Source: Marinobacter oulmenensis (lineage in GTDB: Bacteria > Pseudomonadota > Gammaproteobacteria > Pseudomonadales > Oleiphilaceae). Taken from it: a DNA stretch of 64,000 bases. Within the stretch, counting starts at the first letter, position 1. Each line of letters begins with the position of its first letter. This document shows, one piece after another, positions 1 through 5,773 of this stretch. The stretch is taken from assembly GCF_014201735.1 (NCBI RefSeq), contig NZ_JACHFE010000001.1:1-64000 (forward strand), written 5' to 3'. The translations under genes were made by a program, and so were the position numbers. Under the pieces are notes generated by a model. The model saw nothing but the letters and a program-made list of their open reading frames with translations, ran no database searches and was not told the DNA's origin.

Positions 1-512
1 GAGTAAAGGAACGTCGTTTTCTGGTCATCAGACACCTCGTTTATGGTGGCAACCTTACCACCTACGTTGGTGTCCGGAATCATTGAACCACTACACTGTG
101 GCAAGAAGGCGAGAAAGAAAATAGCCACTTTTGGATTGAGCGCTGAAACCAGCACGCCTTGCCAATAAATGGAATGCCGGCTCTGATTGTTTAAACTGTC
201 ATTCGTAACAAATGAGTCGCCACGCGACAGCAGCATCTTGATTCCAAGCCACATCAAATAAGCAGCGCCCAGCAATTTAACGATCGAAAAAGCCAGCGCT
301 GACGTTGCGAGGATTGCCGAAAGTCCGACTGCCGCCATAACCACATGCAGCCCGGCCCCTGTCCAAGCGCCAAACATAGCAGCGAGCCCCTGGCGCCTTC
401 CATTGCGAAGTGTCTGTCCCAAAATAAAGGCAATGTCTGGTCCAGGCGAAAGGTTCAAAAGAACCGCCGTCGACAAAAAGGTCATCCAGTGTAGGATCGT
501 ATAGTCAAACAT
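1..512 (-). CDS. LysE/RhtB-family amino-acid exporter, partial (integron cassette)
   Basis: Inner-membrane exporter of the LysE/RhtB family, which usually exports amino acids or homoserine-like metabolites. It is visible as about 170 codons from an ATG at 512 and runs off the left edge. An N-terminal LSPGPD motif, a GxxxGAxxG helix, a LGAAYLMWLG segment and the NPKVAIFFLAFLPQ segment are all family hallmarks. An AGGA sits just before the start. The gene begins 11 bases inside the end of an attC-like site (523-628), so it is the leftmost visible cassette gene of the array. The 3' end and its own attC are outside the window. After FLPQ the sequence departs from the usual family pattern. The substrate cannot be told. 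Confidence 0.8.
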   Translation of the reverse strand, partial: MFDYTILHWMTFLSTAVLLNLSPGPDIAFILGQTLRNGRRQGLAAMFGAWTGAGLHVVMAAVGLSAILATSALAFSIVKLLGAAYLMWLGIKMLLSRGDSFVTNDSLNNQSRHSIYWQGVLVSALNPKVAIFFLAFLPQCSGSMIPDTNVGGKVATINEVSDDQKTTFLY

Positions 513-522
513 TCCTAGCCCC

Positions 523-628
523 CAATAACGCAGCCATAGTGATAGTAGCACTGCACACATGACGCCCTGGCTTTGCGGCGCGCCGGAGCGCCAGTGGAGG
601 TGCCTCCGGCAACAGCCGCTTGTATGGG
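523..628 (-). repeat. attC-like recombination site A (NYN cassette)
   Basis: Imperfect palindromic site with core ends CAATAAC at 523-529 and GTATGGG at 622-628 (consensus RYYYAAC/GTTRRRY). A central inverted segment (ggaggtgcctcc) and a GCGGCGCGCC-rich arm lie between. The stop codon of the NYN gene abuts the right core. It shares the GGAG/CGCAGC-type inner sequence with the other sites. Seen by eye; a folding and HMM search (attC covariance model) would confirm it. Confidence 0.65.
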
Positions 629-1225
629 CTAGTGCGGCAATTGGTACGAGACATTGCCATTGTTCACCTTTATGTACTTGCGCTGCTCAAGGTCTTTCAC
701 AATTGAGCTTAACTGCTGTTCAGACAGCTTCTCTGTGAACAGAGAATTGATGGTGTTGGAGAGCGTCTTCACCTTGCGAGGTCGAGATTGGCCCCTGCCT
801 GCCAGGTTTTTCACGATGGCGGATACCATATCGTCGGTAGAGGTAGCCGTGGACATTCTTACTACAGGAATTTCTGCCAAATCTCGCTCACGCTGGATTT
901 TAATGCCACGCGACTTGAGATGCTTGATCAGCGTGTCAAAACCGGTATCTCGGGAAATGATGTGGAAGTACGCGCCTGAATCCTTGGCCGCCAGCTCGCC
1001 AATGTAATAGGCAATGTGGAAATCGAGGGCGTTTTTTCCGGTACCCGTAATTTTAATATATCGCGCAGCATCCCCAAGACCCTGCATCGCTTCAGCCAGA
1101 TCAAACGGTATCTTTACCTGGTTGGCTCCAACGAAAACCACCACCTTGAAAGGGTGCTGCTTGAGAACCTCCAGGTTACTTGGCTGTACATTCTCAAAAT
1201 CTATCAGGACATAATTTGTTGCCAA
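629..1225 (-). CDS. NYN/PIN-like domain protein (integron cassette)
   Basis: A 198-residue protein resembling NYN (Nedd4-BP1/YacP-like) PIN-fold nucleases, which usually act on RNA. The N-terminus has VLIDFENVQPSN, with the acidic D-x-E-N metal-binding motif typical of NYN domains. Further along are KNALDFHIAYYIGE (second acidic site) and FHIISRDTGFDTLIKHLK (third Asp in SRDTGFD). The C-terminal 70 residues look like a small helical or winged-helix tail. Translation probably starts at TTG 1225, with AAGGAG seven bases upstream. It is the sole gene of its cassette. The cellular role is unknown; RNA processing or a defence or toxin-like activity is possible but not shown. Confidence 0.7.
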   Translation of the reverse strand: MATNYVLIDFENVQPSNLEVLKQHPFKVVVFVGANQVKIPFDLAEAMQGLGDAARYIKITGTGKNALDFHIAYYIGELAAKDSGAYFHIISRDTGFDTLIKHLKSRGIKIQRERDLAEIPVVRMSTATSTDDMVSAIVKNLAGRGQSRPRKVKTLSNTINSLFTEKLSEQQLSSIVKDLEQRKYIKVNNGNVSYQLPH

Positions 1226-1246
1226 GCGAACTCTCCTTGTTTTTGG

Positions 1247-1325
1247 CCCTAACGCACAGGTATAGCGGCGCCCATGGAGCGCAGCGCAATGGGCGCCCGG
1301 AACGAACTACAACGACTGGCTATGT
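1247..1325 (-). repeat. attC-like recombination site B
   Basis: Core ends CCCTAAC (1247-1253) and a degenerate GCTATGT (1319-1325). Between them are GGCGCCCAT...ATGGGCGCC arms that can pair. On the bottom strand the segment GTCGTTGTAG(T)(T/A)CGTTCCGG is nearly identical to site E, which supports a common attC family. The right end overlaps the last codons of the 1307-1702 gene, so the stop codon of that gene is provided by the site. Confidence 0.65.
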
Positions 1326-1702
1326 GCTGCTTTACCGGAACCATACTCAACACGCTGATATCCACCGAATAGCGAAATGCTGAAAAAATCGTTGGCTCTG
1401 CCTGACTCCGGCAGGAGGCTCTCAGTTATCTTGCCTTTCTCGAACTTTGAGTACCAATGTAGCAAAGAGCAGCCTGCGAAGCCGCATTCACTTCCGCACA
1501 CCGAACTGTAGGCAGCACCAGTGAAAGGCGTTTTTCCGTCATTGGCGAATGCGATCCCGTTTCGATAGCTCAGCGCCTGATCGGCATCAACTGCACCCGC
1601 CAAGACGTAACGACAATACCCCAATTCCAGCAGGGTAACGGCAGTTGGGATAGCGATCAGGGCAACGCCCAGTTTTAGCAAAACTCGCGGTTTCTCGTTC
1701 AT
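1307..1702 (-). CDS. Small membrane-anchored protein of unknown function (integron cassette)
   Basis: A 131-residue protein from ATG 1702; an upstream TTG at 1708 is possible. Residues about 8-30 form a hydrophobic helix, either a signal anchor or a signal peptide. The rest is predicted outside the cytoplasm and has four Cys in a short span (SVCGSECGFAGC). The pattern DGKTPFTGAAYS...LLHWYSKFEKGKI resembles one repeat of YwqK/MORN-2-like proteins, but a single repeat is weak evidence. The stop codon TAG lies inside attC site B. No clear ribosome binding site is seen; the start is 10 bases after the cassette junction, so it may depend on read-through from a neighbouring promoter. Confidence 0.5.
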   Translation of the reverse strand: MNEKPRVLLKLGVALIAIPTAVTLLELGYCRYVLAGAVDADQALSYRNGIAFANDGKTPFTGAAYSSVCGSECGFAGCSLLHWYSKFEKGKITESLLPESGRANDFFSISLFGGYQRVEYGSGKAAHSQSL

Positions 1703-1711
1703 GACCAAAGC

Positions 1712-1797
1712 ACATAACGCCGCCCAGCACGCGCCGCTTTGAAATGGAGGCGCAGCCGCAATGTAAAAGCCGTCGCCGTGACTGGCCTTGTTAGGGC
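1712..1797 (-). repeat. attC-like recombination site C (toxin-antitoxin cassette)
   Basis: Core ends ACATAAC (1712-1718) and GTTAGGG (1790-1796, followed by C). The inner sequence GCGCCGCTTTGAAATGGAGGCGCAGCCG shares the TGGAGGCGCAGC block with sites D and E. In the array direction (minus strand) it is the attC of the yefM-yoeB cassette, whose genes run the opposite way. Confidence 0.7.
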
Positions 1798-1805
1798 TAC
1801 TGCGC

Positions 1806-1829
1806 TATAGTTGTACGGAGTTTCCGTAC
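1806..1829 (+). promoter_or_regulatory. Candidate promoter and operator of the yefM-yoeB cassette
   Basis: A -10-like TATAGT (1806-1811) runs directly into a perfect 7-bp inverted repeat, GTACGGA-gtt-TCCGTAC (1813-1829). The palindrome lies 14 bases before the yefM ATG. YefM-YoeB complexes are known to bind palindromes overlapping their own promoter, so this is the likely autoregulatory operator. No good -35 box is visible. Confidence 0.5.
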
Positions 1830-1843
1830 GTAATGGTGCAGTT

Positions 1844-2116
1844 ATGGATATCATCAGTGTCAACAAATTCAGAGACAACCTGAAAAGCCTCGTAGAACAG
1901 GTTATTAGTAGACACGAGCCCCTCAAGGTGACACGTCGTGCCGGGGAGGCTTTCGTGATCATGAGTGCTGAAGACTGGGAAAGAGAGCAAGAAACTCTCC
2001 ATGTCCTTCAAAATCGAGACCTGATGCAACAAATTGCGGCCTCCCTCGATACTCACAGTCGTGGCCAGGGATACACTCCTGATGATGAGCAGATGAATGA
2101 GATCACTGGTATTTGA
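1844..2116 (+). CDS. yefM: Antitoxin, YefM/Phd family
   Basis: A 90-residue Phd/YefM-type antitoxin that would neutralise YoeB and repress the operon by binding DNA. The N-terminal MDIISVNKFRDNLKSLVEQV and the HEPLKVTRRAGEAFVIMSAEDWE segment are the usual DNA-binding fold. The C-terminal 40 residues are the disordered toxin-binding tail. ATG 1844 is preferred over the TTG at 1811, because the latter lies inside the operator palindrome. The gene overlaps yoeB by 20 bases. It is the only pair in the array pointing to the right, which fits a cassette with its own promoter. Confidence 0.88.
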   Translation: MDIISVNKFRDNLKSLVEQVISRHEPLKVTRRAGEAFVIMSAEDWEREQETLHVLQNRDLMQQIAASLDTHSRGQGYTPDDEQMNEITGI

Positions 2117-2369
2117 GGGCAACACTTGGGAAGCTTATGAAAAGATGCGCGAAAAAGACCAGAGGCTGCACAAAGCCCTCCGCAAGCTGCTGAAAGAAAT
2201 GCTACGGTCTGAAGATCCATCCGCTGGCACCGGCAAACCTGAACCACTCAAACACAACTTATCAGGCTTGTGGTCAAGACGCATCTCACAGAAGGACAGG
2301 CTGATATATCGGTTCGATGACAAATCTATTTATATTTTTGCCATTGGAGGACACTACGACCAGCTCTGA
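2097..2369 (+). CDS. yoeB: Toxin YoeB, ribosome-dependent mRNA endonuclease
   Basis: A 90-residue RelE-superfamily toxin that cleaves mRNA in the ribosomal A site. The stretch GKPEPLKHNLSGLWSRRI followed by DRLIYRF is nearly the family consensus. It keeps the catalytic Glu (in KPEP), the Arg of SRRI and the C-terminal His/Tyr (GGHYDQL). Length matches the family (84-90). It starts inside yefM, so the two are translationally coupled. The stop TGA lies within the core end of attC site D (2364-2370), so the cassette carries hardly any spare DNA. Confidence 0.9.
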   Translation: MRSLVFEGNTWEAYEKMREKDQRLHKALRKLLKEMLRSEDPSAGTGKPEPLKHNLSGLWSRRISQKDRLIYRFDDKSIYIFAIGGHYDQL

Positions 2370-2441
2370 CGCCGGACTTTGCGGCGGTTTTGGAGGAGCG
2401 GAGCAACGGAAAAAACGTCCGACAACAGCCCTTGGTTAGCT
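2364..2441 (-). repeat. attC-like recombination site D (PaiB cassette)
   Basis: Core ends CTCTGAC (2364-2370) and GTTAGCT (2435-2441). The inner arms TTTGCGGCGG...GGAGCGGAGCAACGG carry the same block as site E (TGCGGCCGG...GGAGGCGCAGCGCACCGG). The stop codons of both flanking genes, yoeB on the left and the PaiB gene on the right, fall inside this site. Confidence 0.7.
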
Positions 2442-3062
2442 GATGAACTTAGCCATAGTACTGTGGCGCGCTCCTTCTCCAGCCTCAAGACCCGCTTTGA
2501 CACCGGTCCGGTTCTTTTCTGGTTGGTTCTGACTAGCCTTCAGCTTACCTGTCAGGCTCTCAATTTCGATCTCTACACCGACGATCGCGTTTACCAAGCG
2601 TTCGGTGAAATCCGCTGGCGCGTCATCAACAGACCAGGGGCTGCCCATGCCAGACTCATGTTGGTCTGTAAGTCGATGGAGATGATGTGTCAGCCAGTTT
2701 GAATCCTCAATAACGCGAGCAGTCCCTTTTGCATGGACAGCCAAATAGTTCCATGTTGGAACAACCCTGCCTGTTTCTGCCTTAGTCGCATACCACGAGG
2801 GTGAAACGTAGGCATCGGGCCCCTTAAAAACCGCAAGAACTCGAGCTCCATCATGCAGGCGATGCCAGACAGGGTTGCTTCGAGCCAGATGGCACTGAAG
2901 CTGCCCAAGGGAGCCATCTTTTTCGGAAACCAAGTGAAATGGAACATGGTTTGCCTCAATTCCATCCTCATCCGCGACTACCAGCAGACCGAACCCGTAG
3001 TCACGAATATACTGTTGAAGCTTGCCTATGTCGTCTTCCTTGAAGTGGCTCGGCACATACAT
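2436..3062 (-). CDS. PaiB-type FMN-binding negative transcriptional regulator (integron cassette)
   Basis: A 208-residue protein of the PaiB family, a split-barrel flavin-binding fold first described as a regulator of sporulation and degradative enzymes in Bacillus. It starts MYVPSHFKEDD, and carries EANHVPFHL, LARSNPVWHRL and the signature DAYVSPSWYATK followed by VPTWNYLAVHAKG. These are the strongly conserved family blocks. Length matches the family. AAGGAG lies nine bases before the ATG. The TAA stop is formed by the GTTAGCT core of attC site D. Its effector and target are unknown. As an isolated cassette it may act as a flavin-linked reductase or resistance factor rather than a regulator. 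Confidence 0.85.
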   Translation of the reverse strand: MYVPSHFKEDDIGKLQQYIRDYGFGLLVVADEDGIEANHVPFHLVSEKDGSLGQLQCHLARSNPVWHRLHDGARVLAVFKGPDAYVSPSWYATKAETGRVVPTWNYLAVHAKGTARVIEDSNWLTHHLHRLTDQHESGMGSPWSVDDAPADFTERLVNAIVGVEIEIESLTGKLKASQNQPEKNRTGVKAGLEAGEGARHSTMAKFIS

Positions 3063-3091
3063 TCAGTGGAACTCCTTAGTAGGGGGCGCCC

Positions 3092-3196
3092 AGCTAACGC
3101 CAATGTTCTGCGGCCGGTTTGGAGGCGCAGCGCACCGGAAAACCGGTCCGGTGGAGGCCCGCAAGGGCCGGAACGTACTACAACGACTTGTTAGCG
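3092..3196 (-). repeat. attC-like recombination site E
   Basis: Core ends AGCTAAC (3092-3098) and GTTAGCG (3190-3196), the best match to consensus in the array. Long pairing arms (CCGGAAAACCGGTCCGG and GGCCCGCAAGGGCC) lie between. It is the attC of the cassette at 3212-3475. Confidence 0.75.
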
Positions 3197-3211
3197 ACGC
3201 TGCCGTGATGT

Positions 3212-3475
3212 TTAACCTTGCTGCTTGGCCGCAGCCTTGAGGACGAAGATACCCTCAGCTACTACTCTGTTCATTTCGTTGATCATGTCATCGGGCACCG
3301 GTGCTGCCACGCCATCAGCAATAATTTTCTCTTGGGCGGCTTCTGCAGATTCGACGCATTTGGCGGCAACTTCTGGGGGAAGCTCCCTGGCGATCGTGTA
3401 CAGAAGCGAGTGGAGACCATTCACTCTTCCCAAAGTGATGTTCAAGTTCTTTTCCAGTGCTTCAAGACGATCCAT
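3212..3475 (-). CDS. Unknown 87-residue protein (integron cassette nearest the array end)
   Basis: Not recognised. From ATG 3475 (GGAGG eight bases upstream) it encodes 87 mostly helical residues: MDRLEALEKNLNITLGRVNGL, then a HSLLYTIARELPPEVAAKC segment and an alanine-rich tail ending AAAKQQG. There is no signal peptide or membrane helix. A longer reading from an upstream TTG at 3490 is rejected because the ribosome binding site would be inside it. The gene lies between attC site E and the lone core site at 3504-3510, so it is the first cassette if the array is read on the minus strand. It may be a small helical regulator, but nothing proves it. Confidence 0.6.
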   Translation of the reverse strand: MDRLEALEKNLNITLGRVNGLHSLLYTIARELPPEVAAKCVESAEAAQEKIIADGVAAPVPDDMINEMNRVVAEGIFVLKAAAKQQG

Positions 3476-3776
3476 GCTAAAAACCTCCAATGTGTAGAAA
3501 GGGCGCTAACAGTGATTAGATAGCACTCTCTATTATTACAGAAATTTGAGTGCGTCATTATTCCGCAATAAACGAGCATCCTTTTGCCATCTAGCGCTTA
3601 TAAAACAACAGCATAGACCAGCATTGTGTAGCTTGCCATGTGATTATTTGACGTCTTTGATTCGCGCAGTCAATAACACTGTATAAAAACAGGGTGATGT
3701 GGGGTGGAGGGTCGATTGGCAGGCCTGGTGGGATAGAGGCGGTCAGGTTTCAGAGCAGACCTGCCGCCCCTTGGCC
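3476..3776. other. Right boundary of the cassette array: lone core site, no integrase
   Basis: This gene-free stretch holds GCGCTAAC (3503-3510), a canonical recombination core on the bottom strand (GTTAGCGC), but no palindromic attC partner to its right. That is what attI looks like. Instead of intI, the next gene is a chromosomal EamA transporter ending at 3777. A possible minus-strand promoter for the array (TTTCTG, 16 bp, TATCTA) sits just upstream of the core; it is weak. The stretch is visibly AT-rich compared with the chromosome to its right. Confidence 0.5.
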
Positions 3777-4658
3777 TCAGGCATTCACCGGCTGGGCCCG
3801 GCGCATTCTCTGGTGCTGCTGGCGCGAATGCAGGCCCACCAGTATCAGCGGGACGACGATCATGGCGCTGCCGACGGCAAACCAGAGGTCCGGCATTTCG
3901 TTGAAGCCGACCCAGCCAATCATCACCGCCCAGATCAGGCCGGTGTACTCGGCGCTGGTCACCTGGTTGGCGTCTACCTGCCGGTAGGCCAGCAGTACGG
4001 TGATGTTGTAGCCGAGAATAAAGAACGCGGAACCGGCGGCGCTCAGCAGTATGCCGGGTGACCATTCCGCGCCTTCCCATAGGGCCAGGGCACCGGCTGC
4101 CGGCAGGATCAGCAGGTAATTGAGGAACAGCTTGTGCACGGTGGACTGCTGTTTGGGCAACTGCCGGACCATCACCGCGTTGATGGCCAGAGCCAGCGCG
4201 GAGCCGAGGGCGGCGATGGCGGCCCAGTTGAATTCCACCGGGCGCAGGATGACGACAATGCCGGTGAAGCCACTGAATACGGCCAGCACGCTCAGGGGCG
4301 TCAGCCGCTCCCGGAAAACCACCGCAGAAAGCACCATTACCAGTATTGGTGCGGCGTAGAAAAGCGCGTTGGCGGTTGCCAGCGGCAGGTTACCCAGGGC
4401 GACTACCATGCACAGTATGCCGCCCAGGTGAATGTGAGCCCTCAGCGTGTGGATTTTCAGCCCGCTGAACAGCTGCCCCCGGTTCAGTTGGCCCGCCATA
4501 GGCAGCAGGAAGGCCAGGGTCAGCACGCAGCGCAGGAAGGCAAACTGGAAGATTGGCGCACCGGGTTCCAGCAGTTTGATGAACACATCGGAGGCGATGG
4601 CCATGGCATTGCCGATGACCAGCAGCAGAATGGCGCTGTTGACGGTTTTGCCGGACAT
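3777..4658 (-). CDS. EamA-family (DMT superfamily) transporter
   Basis: A 293-residue inner-membrane protein with ten predicted helices in two EamA repeats (about 10-140 and 150-280). It is a member of the drug/metabolite transporter superfamily, whose members mostly export small metabolites. The motif PLATANALFYAAPILVMVLSAVVFRERLTP is the typical end of the first repeat. GGGAGG precedes ATG 4658. It is divergent from a GcvA-like LysR gene with 133 bases between, so that regulator may control it. Substrate unknown. Confidence 0.85.
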   Translation of the reverse strand: MSGKTVNSAILLLVIGNAMAIASDVFIKLLEPGAPIFQFAFLRCVLTLAFLLPMAGQLNRGQLFSGLKIHTLRAHIHLGGILCMVVALGNLPLATANALFYAAPILVMVLSAVVFRERLTPLSVLAVFSGFTGIVVILRPVEFNWAAIAALGSALALAINAVMVRQLPKQQSTVHKLFLNYLLILPAAGALALWEGAEWSPGILLSAAGSAFFILGYNITVLLAYRQVDANQVTSAEYTGLIWAVMIGWVGFNEMPDLWFAVGSAMIVVPLILVGLHSRQQHQRMRRAQPVNA

Positions 4659-4791
4659 GTCTTTGCCTCCCTATTGTTCATGTGATGGTGCGTGGTCGCC
4701 CGGTCGGGCCTGAATTTTCTGATTGGGATTCTACTGGGCAGGCAATATCCGATAAAATGATGATAATTGACCACCTATTAGAAAATTCGAT

Positions 4792-5751
4792 ATGAAGCTG
4801 CCTCCCCTCAAAGCCCTGCCAGTGTTTGAAGCCGTGGCCCGGCTCAAGAGCTTTTCCGCCGCTGCGGATGAACTGGCCATCACCCAGAGCGCGGTGAGTC
4901 ACCAGATCAAGCAATTGGAAAGCTACCTGGGTGAGCGCCTGTTCTGGCGTTCCGGCCGGTCTGTCACCCTGACCGATGAGGGGCGCCAGTACTTTGATGC
5001 CATTGGCTCGTCGCTGCTCCAGATTGAAAGGGCCAGCGAGGAGTTACTGGGCCATGAGCAGTCCCGGTTGCGGTTGTCGGTGTTCAGTTCCTTTGCCGTG
5101 CGCTGGCTGGTGCCCCGGTTGCCGGAGCTGCAGCGGGTTCATCCCCAGATTGATCTGGCCCTGGAAATGAGCAGTGAAAACCCGGTGCTGTCGGATCGGG
5201 TGGCGGACTGTTTTATCACCATCTATCCCAACGTGGCCGCGTACAGCTACGAATGGCTTTATACCGAACGACTGTTCCCGGTGTGCAGTCAGGATTACTG
5301 GCAACGGATACGCCGGGAATTGGGCCGGGACATGGCGTTTGAGGGGCGGGACGAGCAGCCGGTGTCACACCAGGACATGGCCCGCTTCCCCCTGCTGTCC
5401 ACCCACAGCATTTTTGATCGCCCGGCCGGCGACTGGCAGGCCTGGTACCGGGAGGTGGGCGAAGCCATCCCGGATTCGGCGCGGGTGCAGCATTTCAGCC
5501 ACATGCTGTTGGCGCTGGAAGCGGCACGGTTCCACCAGGGCATCGCCCTGACCAACGACTACATGCTCAGCACGCGGAAGGATTCGGAGGACTTTGTGCG
5601 CCTGCCGACGCACTCGGTGATTACCGGGGACAAGTTCTATTTCGCGTGGAAAACCAGCCGCCGCCGGGAGCGCGGCATCCAGCTTCTGCGGCGGTGGCTG
5701 GTGGATGAGGCCATCCGGGGCGGTCTGAGGCCGGAAACCCCGGAGGCCTGA
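4792..5751 (+). CDS. LysR-family transcriptional regulator, GcvA-like
   Basis: A 319-residue LysR-type regulator. The N-terminal winged helix-turn-helix (residues 1-60, with SFSAAADELAITQSAVSHQIKQLE) and the LGERLFWRSGRSVTLTDEGR wing match the GcvA/AmpR subgroup. The effector-binding domain (about 92-300) ends with the subgroup's WxxxxWLxxE-like tail (LLRRWLVDEA). It is divergent from the EamA transporter gene, the classic layout of a LysR regulator and its target. The AT-rich intergenic stretch (aaatgatgataattgacc) is the likely operator region. Inducer unknown. Confidence 0.87.
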   Translation: MKLPPLKALPVFEAVARLKSFSAAADELAITQSAVSHQIKQLESYLGERLFWRSGRSVTLTDEGRQYFDAIGSSLLQIERASEELLGHEQSRLRLSVFSSFAVRWLVPRLPELQRVHPQIDLALEMSSENPVLSDRVADCFITIYPNVAAYSYEWLYTERLFPVCSQDYWQRIRRELGRDMAFEGRDEQPVSHQDMARFPLLSTHSIFDRPAGDWQAWYREVGEAIPDSARVQHFSHMLLALEAARFHQGIALTNDYMLSTRKDSEDFVRLPTHSVITGDKFYFAWKTSRRRERGIQLLRRWLVDEAIRGGLRPETPEA

Positions 5752-5773
5752 TTCTGCGGTTAAGATGGCCGCC

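Noticed and set aside
1811..1843. A longer yefM starting at TTG 1811
   Set aside because: The 11 extra codons overlap the promoter/operator palindrome; ATG 1844 gives the normal YefM start MDIISVNKF.
3511..3776. An integron integrase gene next to the array end
   Set aside because: No frame of the needed length (over 300 codons) and no tyrosine-recombinase motif is present in either strand; only the core site is left.
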